From Orobanche coerulescens (taxonomy: Eukaryota; Streptophyta; Magnoliopsida; Lamiales; Orobanchaceae): DNA of 64,000 nucleotides. The notes under the pieces are model-generated. The model had not been told where the DNA came from. It did not search any database and saw nothing but the letters and a program-made list of their open reading frames with translations. Below, in pieces: positions 9,888 through 21,372 of this stretch. The translations under genes and the position numbers were made by a program. The stretch spans positions 75,750,096 through 75,814,095 of the forward strand of contig CM065802.1 in NCBI GenBank assembly GCA_033398695.1, written 5' to 3'. Position 1 is the first letter of the stretch, and every line of letters begins with the position of its first letter.

Positions 9888-11782
9888 ATGAAATTATTAT
9901 GTTTAAGTTAAGTATATATAGAATTGCCCCAAAAAATGAAACATCCATTTCGGTTTGATCCAAATTTCCTAACTCCGTTAGTTTATTTATTAAATAAGAG
10001 GGTATTTTTGTCCTTTCATATTACTTTCTTTAATTTTATTTTATCTATCAAAATTAACTACTTGTAAGTTGTATCCTCCACCCAAAAACACACTTTTTTT
10101 TCTCATCACAAAACATATACGACCCTTTCATTTCTCTCACTAAACCATCATCCACCAACAACCTAACACCGGCGAAAACCACCACGTAACCACACCCTTG
10201 TCGCCAAACCACCACCAACAAACCTCCATCGCTGGAATCTCGGGTCTCCTGTAGAATGTGTTTCGAGCTTATAAGTAAGTTAAACTCGGGTTTTGGTTTT
10301 GTGTTTAGATCTCGATATTTCAGTGGCTGACGGCGGTTATGGCGAAGGTGGTGGGGTTTCAAAGGGTCGAGAAGGTAGAACCAATGATGTGGACACCCTT
10401 ATCTCAATTCCTTTGATACTCATCAATATTTAAAACCCATCTTGGCAATCGATCCATTATTTTGGCTATAAAGAACTCGATGTCGTCTTTATTTCTTAAA
10501 GATTTGGTAGGAATTGACAATTTAATTATATAATGTTTTGGATATCTCATGGTTTGTAGGTCACTGTAGACTATTTTGAATAGAAACGTTTTAGTTGTTT
10601 AATTATTTATAAGAAAATTGTTTGAGATTTCAAGTTTGGTATATCGGTGGCGGAACTACTAAAACAACAACGAAATCACCCAAGCTTGAAACACCACCTA
10701 TTGAATTAATATTCGGTGGTGTCGGCGTGACGATTGATGTTAGCGGCGGTTACAGTGGGGTGGCGGCGTAAGAATATGCTTTACGGGAGGTGGAGGGTGT
10801 GACCTGTTTTGTGAGTGAGTTATGTGACTTTTTGGTTTGTTTATAAGGGAGTATAAATATCTCAAAGAAGAAGGTGAAAGAGTTAAACAATAACCACACT
10901 TTGTGTGGTATGACTATAGAAATTCTTAAAATTTAATAATGAGACTTTGATATGTTTTAGTTGGTTGAAATAATTTAGCTTATGGCATTGAACATGCATG
11001 TATGCATTTTTTATTCTTGCATTTTTTTAATTGTGGTTTGTAAAAGCTCTTTAAATCTTTTAAAAAAAGCTTTAGAGATTAACAATATTTCAATTGATAT
11101 GAATGACCCTAGCTTATGACATAAATGCTCACATTAATACATGGAACTCAATTAATATATATATATATATTAATGTTTTGGATATCTCATGGTTTGTAGG
11201 TCACTGTAGACTATTTTGAATAGAAACGTTTTAGTTGTTTAATTATTTATAAGAAAATTGTTTGAGATTTCAAGTTTGGTATATCGGTGGCGGAACTACT
11301 AAAACAACAACGAAATCACCCAAGCTTGAAACACCACCTATTGAATTAATATTCGGTGGTGTCGGCGGCGTAAGCTTGATGTTGGCGGCGGTTCGTGGCT
11401 GTGGCGGCGAAGAATATGCTTTACGGGAGGTGGAGGGTGTGACCTGTTTTGTGAGTGAGTTATGTGACTTTTTGGTTTGTTTATAAGGGAGTATAAATAT
11501 CTCAAAGAAGAAGGTGAAAGAGTTAAACAATAACCACACTTTGTGTGGTATGACTATAGAAATTCTTAAAATTTAATAATGAGACTTTGATATATTTTAG
11601 TTGGTTGAAATAATTTAGCTTATGGCATTGAACATGCATGTATGCGTTTTTTATTCTTGCATTTTTTTAATTGTGGTTTGTAAAAGCTTTTTAAATCTTT
11701 TAAAAAAAGCTTTAGAGATTAACAATATTTCAATTGATATGAATGACCCTAGCTTATGACATAAATGCTCACATTAATACAT
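9888..11782. repeat. Tandem duplication unit 1 (A-B-B, about 1.9 kb)
   Basis: The unit consists of block A (9888 to about 10530) followed by two copies of block B, starting at 10531 and 11171. The whole A-B-B unit is repeated at 11783. Block B is about 640 bp and ends in an AT microsatellite. Neither block has a convincing gene: the open frames inside are low-complexity readings of 'accaccaccgg'-type text. Block B contains a TATA-like stretch ('gggagtataaatatctc'), but there is no evidence that it is used. Confidence 0.85.
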
Positions 11783-13050
11783 ATGAAATTATTATGTTTA
11801 AGTTGAGTATATATAGAATTGCCCCAAAAAATGAAACATCCATTTCGGGTTTGATCCAAATTTCCTAACTCCGTTAGTTTGACTGTTAAATAAGAGAGTA
11901 TTTTTATCCTTTCATATTACTTTCTTTAATTTTATTTTATCTATCAAAATTAACTACTTGTAAGTTGTATCCTCCACCCAAAAACACACTTTTTTTTCTC
12001 ATCACAAAACATATACGACCCTTTCATTTCTCTCACTAAACCATCATCCACCAACAACCTAACACCGGCGAAAACCACCACGTAACCACACCCTTGTCGC
12101 CAAACCACCACCAACAAACCTCCATCGCTGGAATCTCGGGTCTCCTGTAGAATGTGTTTCGAGCTTATAAGTAAGTTAAACTCGGGTTTTGGTTTTGTGT
12201 TTAGATCTCGATATTTCAGTGGCTGACGGCAGTTATGGCGAAGGTGGTGGGGTTTCAGTGGTCGAGAAGGTAGAACCAATGATGTGGACACCCTTATCTC
12301 AATTCCTTTGATACTCATCAATATTTAAAACCCATCTTGGCAATCGATCCATTATTTTGGCTATAAAGAACTCGATGTCGTCTTTATTTCTTAAAGATTT
12401 GGTAGGAATTGACAATTTAATTATATAATGTTTTGGATATCTCATGGTTTGTAGGTCACTGTAGACTATTTTGAATAGAAACGTTTTAGTTGTTTAATTA
12501 TTTATAAGAAAATTGTTTGAGATTTCAAGTTTGGTATATCGGTGGCGGAACTACTAAAACAACAACGAAATCACCCAAGCTTGAAACACCACCTATTGAA
12601 TTAATATTCGGTGGTGTCGGCGGCGGAAGCAGTTGATGTTGGCAGCGGTTCTGGTGGCTGTGGCGGCAGAAGAATATGCTTTACGGGAGGTGGAGGGGGT
12701 GACCTGTTTTGTGAGTGAGTTATGTGACTTTTTGGTTTGTTTATAAGGGAGTATAAATATCTCAAAGAAGAAGGTGAAAGAGTTAAACAATAACCACACT
12801 TTGTGTGGTATGACTATAGAAATTCTTAAAATTTAATAATGAGACTTTGATATGTTTTAGTTGGTTGAAATAATTTAGCTTATGGCATTGAACATGCATG
12901 TATGCGTTTTTTATTCTTGCATTTTTTTAATTGTGGTTTGTAAAAGCTCTTTAAATCTTTTAAAAAAATCTTTAGAGATTAACAATATTTCAATTGATAT
13001 GAATGACCCTAGCTTATGACATAAATGCTCACATTAATACATTGAACTCA

Positions 13051-13100
<50 letters not shown>

Positions 13101-13712
13101 GTTTTGGATATCTCATGGTTTGTAGGTCACTGTAGACTATTTTGAATAGAAACGTTTTAGTTGTTTAATTATTTATAAGAAAATTGTTTGAGATTTCAAG
13201 TTTGGTATATCGGTGGCGGAACTACTAAAACAACAACGAAATCACCCAAACTTGAAACACCACCTATTGAATTAATATTCGGTGGTGTCGGCGTATGATT
13301 GATGTTGGCAAGGTTACGGTGGTCGTGGCGCGTAAGAATATGCTTTACGGGAGGTGGAGGGTGTGACCTGTTTTGTGGGTGAGTTATGTGACTTTTTGGT
13401 TTGTTTATACGGGAGTATAAATATCTCAAAGAAGAAGGTGAAAGAGTTAAACAATAACCACACTTTGTGTGGTATGACTATAGAAATTCTTAAAATTTAA
13501 TAATGAGACTTTGATATATTTTAGTTGGTTGAAATAATTTAGCTTATGGCATTGAACATGCATGTATGCGTTTTTTATTCTTGCATTTTTTTAATTGTGG
13601 TTTGTAAAAGCTTTTTAAATCTTTTAAAAAAAGCTTTAGAGATTAACAATATTTTAATTGATATGAATGACCCTAGCTTATGACATAAATGCTCACATTA
13701 ATACATGGAACT
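11783..13712. repeat. Tandem duplication unit 2 (A-B-B)
   Basis: This is the second copy, with block A at 11783 and B blocks starting at 12426 and 13097. Offsets between equivalent points are 1895 bp for block A and the first B, and 1926 bp for the second B. The extra length comes mainly from expansion of the TA microsatellite at 13055-13096. Differences between B copies cluster in a GC-rich 'cggcggc' patch at about 100-170 bp into each block. Confidence 0.85.
13055..13096. repeat. (TA)n microsatellite
   Basis: A near-perfect TA run of about 42 bp joins two B blocks. The equivalent joint at about 11152-11170 is shorter. Confidence 0.95.
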
Positions 13713-14420
13713 CAATTTTTATAGATATATAGATTATAATTTTATAACTATTAATACTAATATTTATGACATGGAACTCAATCTTTATATGAAAAAACCA
13801 ATTATATATTAATATTATAATTCTATAACTATTAATACTAATATTTATGAAATGAAACTCAATCTTTATATATATTTAAGAATATTAATTAATTAGCTTT
13901 GTTGAGTGGTTGATTTTTTATGAAGATGTGTGATAAATGAGATCGTCTCAAAATATTAGCAAATGAATTTGTGTCAAAAACCTATGTATTTAATTCTTTT
14001 ATATTACTTATAAATTCTTATATTTATCACTTTTGTAAATATTAATACTAATATTATAAATTTATAATTATTAATACTCACATGTATGACATGACACTCA
14101 ATCTTTATATATTAAACCTATATACTTAATTCTTTTATATAATTCTAAATTCTTATATTTATCGCTTTTGTAAAAGGATTATTACTAATATTATAATTTT
14201 ATAACTATTAATACTAGCATTTATGACATGAAATTCAATTATATACTAATATTATAATTTTACAACTATTAATACTAATATTTATGACATGAAACTCAAT
14301 CTTTATATGAAAAACTCAATTATATATTAATATTATAATTCTATAACTATTAATACTAACATTTATGAAATGGAACTCGATCGTTATATAGACGAGGCAT
14401 TCTGACACGTTCGATGCACT
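13713..14420. repeat. AT-rich dispersed repeat, uninterrupted copy with 81-bp minisatellite
   Basis: Units reading 'tataactattaatactaa' then 'atttatgacatg(g/a)aactcaat' recur at 13743, 13824, 14063 (diverged), 14200, 14261 and 14342, with an 81-bp step in two places. The middle (13868-14150) is paralogous to 5593-5739 plus 8501-8650 and represents the site before solo-LTR insertion. The repeat ends near CACGTTCGATGCACTGG at 14407-14423. Confidence 0.65.
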
Positions 14421-16004
14421 GGTTTTGTTTTTCGATAAACTGTTGAACTTTTACTTATGTCTAAAACTCAACCTTTTTTATTTTAGCAAACTCATTTAAT
14501 TTATCTGTTCAAATCGGATGTACTACCACTCACCGCTACAAAAGAGCGTTATTTTACCTTTATCGTTGACATTGTTTCTATATTACGTGTAGCATATCAA
14601 TGTTGTTATTTGACCAACAAAATACATTCTTCAATTTTTTAAGAATGGATGTAAACATTTGTTTGTGATAACTTTTCATAGTATCAGTAAAGGTTAGAAG
14701 TGACTATTTATAGTTTGTAAGAAATCATGAGTCGTAAGTTTTTTACTTTTTTATTTATCTTCAGTTAACAATGCACTTTGATGCAATTAGTAGAAATTTC
14801 ACCAATTCATAAAAATATCATCATTCATGGTATCTCGATGAGCTCTTCTATAGGTCAATTTACTAAGCTACATTAGATGTGGCTAACTTATTAAACCAAA
14901 TAACTCTGAAGTCGCGGTGAGCTTGACCAACTAACACTTCAAATATGTATATTTTTATGGTTACAAACAACTAATTATACCGTCAATCATAAGATATGAT
15001 TTACAAATATAATATTTTGATAAGTAAATAAGCGTATAATAGCGTTTAAATATATCGGTTTAATATCAGTTTAATCCTTTATCTTGCACTATATCACTCT
15101 CAAGTAGTGCTTCGCTCATCATATGTACCAACTAAATATTCATTCACTTTCAATGTACCAAATCTTTCGTGTTGCATTCTACTCTCGTTTATAACCATTG
15201 CCAAAACAAAAACACAATAAACTAAAGATGAATCAATTATAAATATTCACTACTCAATAATGTTTGTGACAACTGGCTTAGAATGACTTATGATATCCAA
15301 CATGTTTGCTAAGCTTTTGATCGACATTGGAAAAATAACTGTGAACTTACTTAGAATTATGTAAGAGTTTCATGCATCTGTTGCTAAGCCTTCGATCAAC
15401 ATCGACGAATAATCTGCCAATATTACAGATGAAAACGTGGAAAGAAAATAGATTAGAACTATTTTATCTCATCTTTTCATCAACTTATGAAACACTTGGT
15501 GGCCAGATATGATAAAATTATTATATAAAGATAGCTAAAACTAATTTTATAACCAACTAGCCATGCATAAACTACATATTTATACCATATACTCCATAGA
15601 AGTTGGGGAGACTTTTTAAACTGTGACATGAATATGAATTTTATGACTACTAAATGGAAATAAGAAAATTCAATGCATGAGTACTTGATTGGACACGGAA
15701 TTATATTGAACTCAAATTTGGTTATAGCATTTAATCTCTTAATTTTTGTTATAAAACTCAAAATTATAAAACTTTAAGACTTAATAATATTTAATTAATG
15801 ACATGAATCATTAAGACTAAACATTTAATATTGGGACTCAATCTTTCAGAATACGAGGTATTTGGACTCGTGCGATGCACCGGTCTTGTTTTTTGATAAA
15901 AGTTAAATTTTTGCTTATGTCTAAAACTCAAATTTTTTAAACAATCAATATTTCCTTGTAAAAGCACATATTAATATTGTAGTTTAGGCTTGATTTTTGT
16001 TGCT
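14421..16004. other. AT-rich intergenic DNA
   Basis: No gene is recognised; the minus-strand open frame near 15480-15761 is AT-driven and looks like nothing known. A CTCGTGCGATGCACCGG motif at about 15866-15883 is another copy of the terminus-like word seen at 5433, 8749 and 14407, followed by the same 'ttatgtctaaaactcaa' text as at 14455. Confidence 0.5.
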
Positions 16005-16330
16005 AAAACCTTGTCGGGAAAACCCAGTGAGAAAAAACCTTGAAATCGATTACATAAGATCTTTGAGTTGACGCATTCCGATCTTGTGTACCAGTCTTCT
16101 GAATGTTGATGTCGGCAACACCTTTGTGAATAAGTTCGCCGACTAATCACTTAAGTGAATATTTGATGTATCTACCTTTGAGATACAAGTGACATCGTCT
16201 TCATACAATATTTCCTCTTGAATATTATGATGTTCATGCCTCATCAACTCCTTCGAAAAAATCTTGTGGGAAAAAACCAATAGAGAAAAAGAGTACATAG
16301 TATAAATTTGCTCATGTGTTGCATTGGTTG
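16005..16330 (-). mobile_element. 3' part of decayed Ty1/copia element (Ale/Retrofit-like), left of element I
   Basis: This is the minus-strand counterpart of 61870-62230, including the end of the RNase H region (reading 'ADLFTKALPTSTF' like text) and 'CCCACTGGGTTTTCCCGAC' in sense. It is truncated on the left at about 16004, so the polypurine tract and 3' LTR are missing. On the right it stops at the GGTTG target duplication of element I and continues at 45052. Confidence 0.85.
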
Positions 16331-16484
16331 TGTAATATCTGGATTTATTACTGTGTATTTTACCTGTATTCGAACCCTGAATTATTCAGATTTGTGGTTT
16401 TGATTATTGGAGTATGATATTTCTTGCATTGGCATCCTTGTACTTAAGTATAACTTCATTCAAAATTTCTCATGCAAACTCGTG

Positions 16485-16740
16485 ATAGCGCACGCTAAGA
16501 ATGTAGCTTAACGCGCGCTATCGGGATATTACTAGCGCACGCTATGCATGTAGGAGTTGCGTGCGCTAAGAACTCAATTATTGAGCGGGACGGCTAGCAC
16601 ATGCGCCAGCCGGGATATGGGTCCGGATAAGATTCCCGCAGATGAACCTGGACAGTTCTGAAGTCAACTCTTATTAGCGCACGCTAAGGAAAGCTTAGTA
16701 GCGTGCGCTAACTTGTTAAAATGCAGAATATTATAAATGG
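16485..16740 (+). promoter_or_regulatory. Element I U3 palindrome array and TATA box
   Basis: Copies of TTAGCGTGCGCTAA or its variants (arms TTAGCG/CGCTAA around a 2-nt centre) have equivalent bases at 16487, 16510, 16534 and 16558, that is steps of 23, 24 and 24 bp. A further pair at 16676 and 16700 is 24 bp apart. The TATA box is at 16732-16740, about 20 bp beyond the last copy. The same layout is found in the 3' LTR (about 42859-43110). The position suggests an enhancer bound by a dimeric host or element protein; that role is inferred. Confidence 0.75.
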
Positions 16741-17560
16741 GACAACAACCGTTTTGGCTTTCATTTCTTTCGCCCATTCTTCATCCTTGAGAGGCCAGAG
16801 AGCTTTAATCACCCCTCTAACACACTTAGAACATATATTAGTGATCCTTGAATATTGGTTATCACTTGAGAGTAATCATTGAAGAGAAGTAACACCTTAG
16901 AGTAGCACATAACCAACCGGAGTCGGATTCTACCTTGTGGTTCAGTGATTTCGGCATATTAAGGTATGTTCAACCTATCACCAGTCTTAGATTTGGGTTC
17001 CAAGGGATATGATGATCATGTTAACGAGATATTGAATTTCATTAGTGAATTATTCAACAACATCATGTTTAGAAGATTGGAATGTCTACAATTACGATAT
17101 TATTGTTAGAACCTTGAAGTCAGAATCCTAGTACTTCAAATGATGAGAGGAACATTCTGAAGTTAACAATTCGTATGATTTATGTTATCTTTGTGATCAT
17201 GAATTGGAGGTGATGTTATAAGAACTTAAAGGAAGAATCATCTTAGGAAATATTCTTTCGTATAAGGTGGAATTGTTAGTTCACCTCAAGATGAAGTCTG
17301 AATATGTATAATGATAGTAGAATCTAATACATCAACCGGAGATCACCAACTTCGCATGAGAATTGTAATCAAGATGGATTATGGTGTTATGACGATTATA
17401 CGTATGTTTGCATCTTGAAGTTGTTATTATCCTTGAGATCATTCATAAGGGTTATGAACATAACATGAAGTCAGATAACAAACATCAGATCACTGAGGAA
17501 TTTGCTTACTTCATCACCTTTTGTATAATCTGCTGCCCTCCAGTGAACTGCCATGCACTC

Positions 17561-17780
17561 TTAGCGTGCGCTAAGCTACGTTAATTAACGTGCGCTATCG
17601 TGTATGTTTAGCGTACGCCACATTTGCAACTTAGCGTGCGCTAAGTCATTAGGCGAGTCAGTTGGCTGACCAGTGAGGTACTGACCGTGCATGGTTAGCG
17701 TACGCTAGGCTGTGTGTATTGCGTGCGCTAACGAGTAGCATTAACGTACGCTACATAGGATGCGTAGCGTGCGTTAATCT
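17561..17780 (+). repeat. Element I downstream palindrome quartets (two)
   Basis: Two quartets of the same palindrome lie 800-1050 bp after the TATA box. Equivalent bases are 17563, 17587, 17610 and 17633 (steps 24, 23, 23), then 17697, 17720, 17743 and 17766 (steps 23, 23, 23). Being downstream of the predicted start, they would be in the RNA leader as well as in DNA. The 3' LTR has the same set at about 43929-44146. Confidence 0.8.
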
Positions 17781-18047
17781 ATCCAGGCAGATTACATATT
17801 AAGGACTTCCTACCGTAATTGTTGAATTGTTAGACGTTCGTACGGCATGAAATGAATTCTGTGCTATTTCTTTTGTTAAGGTTCGAGCTTAACACGTGAT
17901 TGATCGAAGGGGACGACCTTCGAGTATTTTGATATTCGTGGAAGTTTATTCTTGTCAACGAACCGAGGCAAGTACTCTAATTAGAATTGTTTATATTATG
18001 ACAATTATGATGTGATTGTATCGTGCAAATATGTTGTGAATATATGT

Positions 18048-18187
18048 CCACCATGCGTTGATCCGACGGGAATCATCATGGGAATCTATAGCTTTGTGCG
18101 CTGGATCGTTGGACAGGTAGTTCCACCATGTGTTGGTCCGACGGGATCATCATGGGAATCTATATTGTGTCTTACTGGATCGTTGGA
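18048..18187 (+). repeat. Element I LTR 75-bp tandem repeat
   Basis: Two units start CCACCATGYGTTG at 18048 and 18123, each continuing with CCGACGGGA, ATCATCATGGGAATCTAT and CTGGATCGTTGG. Related units occur in the other gypsy LTRs here. Confidence 0.75.
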
Positions 18188-18323
18188 ATACCATCAGTAT
18201 GTTGAAACTGTTATGATATGATATGTGTTGTGGATATTCTCGTTGGAGAAACTTGTTATGATATAATTGTTGATTATATCACTGTTGTATGATTATTGTA
18301 CTTGTACTAGCATCGTTTTGCTA

Positions 18324-18337
18324 ACCCCTTCGGGGGT
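18324..18337 (+). other. UUCG tetraloop hairpin in element I 5' LTR
   Basis: ACCCC and GGGGT enclose TTCG, directly after TTTTGCTA. The 3' LTR has the same hairpin at 44693-44706. C(UUCG)G loops are exceptionally stable in RNA. Its place about 340 nt before the LTR end suggests a role in transcript ending, polyadenylation or packaging (inferred). Confidence 0.65.
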
Positions 18338-18683
18338 GAACATTTGTGTATGTTCAGATCCGTGAGAGCGGGAAACAACCACTGGAGATGCATGACGACG
18401 AGGGTGCGAGTGATGTTCCGGGTTTCTTGTCTGCATTATTTGTTGGTTATTTTAATAAGTACTCGAGTACGTCGTCGATTTATAATGTTTGGATTTTAGT
18501 GATGTAATAATAACTCTTATTGGAATATTTGTTATTTCGGTTTTGAACTAGTCAGTTGAATTTTATTTGAAATTTCATAAGCGGTATCTATTCTTGTCAT
18601 TTCCTTTATTCAACCTTGTAAATTCTTATGTAAAGGATTTACTACTGTAATATTCCTGAATATATCGGGGGTGTTACAGAATA

Positions 18684-18695
18684 TGGTATCGGAGC
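18684..18695 (+). other. Primer-binding site of element I
   Basis: TGGTATCGGAGC starts 6 nt after the LTR. It is one base away from TGGTATCAGAGC, the usual complement of the plant initiator Met tRNA 3' end used to prime minus-strand DNA synthesis. Confidence 0.85.
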
Positions 18696-18913
18696 TAAGA
18701 TTATGGATATCTTGGCCGTTGGGTTAAAATAGGGGTCATTTATGTCTTTTGAGGTAACCGGCCGTGAATGACATCACTGCACTGCCTACGTCTTCATGCG
18801 AACGGTGGTTGTAAGTTCCTAAACTCTATCTCGTTCTTTACATGTTGTGTCTCTTTATACTTGAACATTAGAACAATGTTGTTTCCTGTATATTAAATAC
18901 TTGTGCTTACAGT

Positions 18914-20088
18914 ATGTTGAGAGGCGGACGTGGACGTGGTCGCGGTCGTGGACGCGGACGAAGGAATGCTGAAAGGGAGGTGTCGCCTTCTAATCAGGCT
19001 AGTCATAGCTCAGGCGGGCCGCAACAATCCATCAATAACAAACCGGAACCTGGTGTACCAGAAATCCTTCGTCAAGTCGTGAACCAGATGACTCAGTTCG
19101 CTCAGGTCGTGGACCGAATGCAAGTGGCGGCAGGAATTCAGCAGGGAGATGGACAACAAAGGATTCCAGAAATGGGAAATCGAGGTGACCGATGGTTACA
19201 AGAGGTGGCAAAGATGCAACCACCCAAATTTGACGGCTTTTCCGAGACTCCCACTTGGGACCATTGGTTGAAGGAACTGGAGAAAATTTTTCTTTGGAAT
19301 TAATTGCCGGACGACAGAGAGCTCCTATTGCCCGATGCTTTACGATAGGGAAGCATCCGAGTGGTGGGAAGCTATCCGACCTGCAGATCATGGTGCCGAT
19401 TGGACGGAATTTAAAATGATGATGGAAGCTCAGTATTGCCCTCGTCCTGTGAGGGAAGCCAAAATTCGAGAATTTTTCTCCGCTCAACCATCTGATGAAC
19501 CCGTATCCCAGACGATTAAGACGTTTAACCAGCAACTAGCATTTGTTCGACATCTGGTCAGAACAGATGCGGAGATGATGATTCATTTTGAATGAGAATG
19601 AAACCAGAAATCCAGAGGTACATGTCCGGTTTTGAATGTACCACTCTCCGCCAATACCAGGATAAGGCGTTGGCGTACGAAATAAAAGAAGCGGCAATGG
19701 AGAAGTTTATGGAGTCGAAGAAACAGAAAGTCTCTGGTACTTTTACAGAGCACAAGAGCAGTGGGCCCCGCAAGGCCCAGTCTTATTTTTCTTTCAAGAA
19801 ACCTCCGCACCCATCTAAGATCGGAAACAATTACGGAACAGTATCAGCCACGACGGATACAGCTAGGAAGTGCTTTAATTGTGGTCGCCCAGGCCACCTT
19901 TGGCGCGATTATTTGCGCACCCCAGTTACGTGTTTTGACTGCGGACAGGAAGGGCACCGTGCGACGTTTTGCAAGGACGCCACCAAATACAATGGAACCC
20001 TTTCATCACAGCCAGTTCAGAAGGAAGCTAGTATCAGCGAGCGAAAGAGTTCGAGATGCCTCAAAATTTTGGCCATGGACGAGGCGGA
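18914..20088 (+). pseudogene. Element I gag
   Basis: Gag is the structural protein that packages genomic RNA. The frame starts at ATG 18914, 235 nt after the LTR, with an Arg-Gly-rich run (about residues 3-16). It continues through the retrotransposon gag domain ('DRWLQEVAKMQPPKFDG', 'W..WL.ELEKIF', then 'ASEWWEAI', 'WTEFKMMMEAQY', 'FNQQLAFVRHLV') and ends in two zinc knuckles: CFNCGRPGHLWRDY, whose last Cys is replaced by Tyr, and CFDCGQEGHRATFC, intact. An in-frame TAA at 19301-19303 and frame changes near 19310 and 19590 break it. Element II is inserted at 20089, between gag and protease. Confidence 0.88.
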
Positions 20089-21043
20089 TGTAACACCCAG
20101 TTTAACCGAAATATTACAGTGCCGTGGGCCGAGATGGAACCCACAAGGCTAAAAATAAATTTTAACAAAAATTTAAAAATGCCCAAGAGGACAACGACGG
20201 TACTAACTTTAAAAATTAACTAAGACTTATAAAATCCATTTATCAAAAACCGTCGTAAAACTCATTTGAAATCGCAAGGCCAAACAGTAGATACTCAAAA
20301 GTTTAGAAAAGCGATTTCCAAAGTAACCTCGGTTACGAGATACCAAAAGAGCGTCTCAAAATACTCACGCGGTGGAAAAGACCAACCAAAACGATACTCT
20401 AGCGGCGGAAAACAAGAACCAATCAAGAAACTCAATGTACGTAACATGTCCTAGCCGGTATCCTCAGAAGCTCATCTCTTCACGACCGCTACAAGCTCGA
20501 TACTCCGAGAACCTAAAAGAAATCCACGACGGGTCACCATAATATCCAACAATGATAAGCTGTCACATCACATTAATAATAACATACCAATGAGAATACA
20601 ACATAAGAATACGACCAATGTAATCTTACCGCCATAACTTTGCTTACTCAAGTGATTCTCATCGAGTAGCCATTATCACATTTCACATCATGTACTCGAT
20701 TTACCAATAAACTCGAACATAATATAAATCTTGTACCTCAAACAATACTCAAGGTTCTCAAACTGTCATAACCAACTCACGATACGGAAATATACCATTT
20801 CTGACCAATACGATCCATCGAATAACATCATCAAATCCCAAGAGGATAACCGATCGTCCATCAAGACAAATACCAAAGGAAAATACGGAACATACCTCGA
20901 GATATGAAGTGCCACGAAAATCATACCAGTCTAATCCGAGATCAGATCAATGCAATACGGACAAGGTCCTAACACAAGACCTACAAATGCATACTCATAT
21001 GACCACGTCAATATGATCACAACAATAACAATCATGTATACTC

Positions 21044-21372
21044 AATGGAAATCCGACGATCCAGCGCCCTCAGCATAGATCCCTTTGTTGATCCTATCAG
21101 ATCAACATAAGGTGGATAACTAACAATACACATGTGAACAACAACACATGATAAAATCAATGATGCGAATTCACCAGATTCCATCAACACAATACTGGTA
21201 ATCCAACGATCCAGCGCCCTCAGCATAGATCCCCATGATGATCCCGTCGAACCAACGCATGGTGGAAAACCTGTCCAACGATCCAGCGCCCTCAACATAG
21301 ATCCCCATGATGATCCCGTCGAACCAACGCATGGTGGACATTCGATCCAGCGCCCTCAGCATAGATCCTCAT
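21044..21372 (-). repeat. Element II LTR tandem repeat
   Basis: Units read 'cgatccagcgccctca', 'catagatcc', 'gatgatcccgtcgaacca' and 'cgcatggtgga', beginning near 21055, 21207, 21277 and 21343. The same set is at about 27104-27410 in the other LTR. In sense these are relatives of the CCGACGGGATCATCATGGG units of element I. Confidence 0.75.

Larger units (their letters stand above)
16331..18678 (+). mobile_element. Element I 5' LTR
   Basis: The 2348-bp LTR has U3 from 16331, a palindrome array at 16485-16713, a TATA box TATAAATGG at 16732-16740, a long transcribed part with two further palindrome quartets (17561-17780), a 75-bp tandem repeat (18048-18187) and a UUCG-loop hairpin (18324-18337). 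It is close to the 3' LTR; most differences are short indels or substitutions at CAG/CTG/CGG sites. Confidence 0.93.

Noticed and set aside
10054..10362. Minus-strand open frame in block A (also at 11950-12321)
   Set aside because: It reads low-complexity 'accaccaccgg' text in both duplicates, has no domain, and varies by frame between copies; probably not a gene.
11262..11486. Open frames on both strands of block B
   Set aside because: They differ between the four copies because of frame-changing differences in the GC-rich patch, so no coding constraint is visible.
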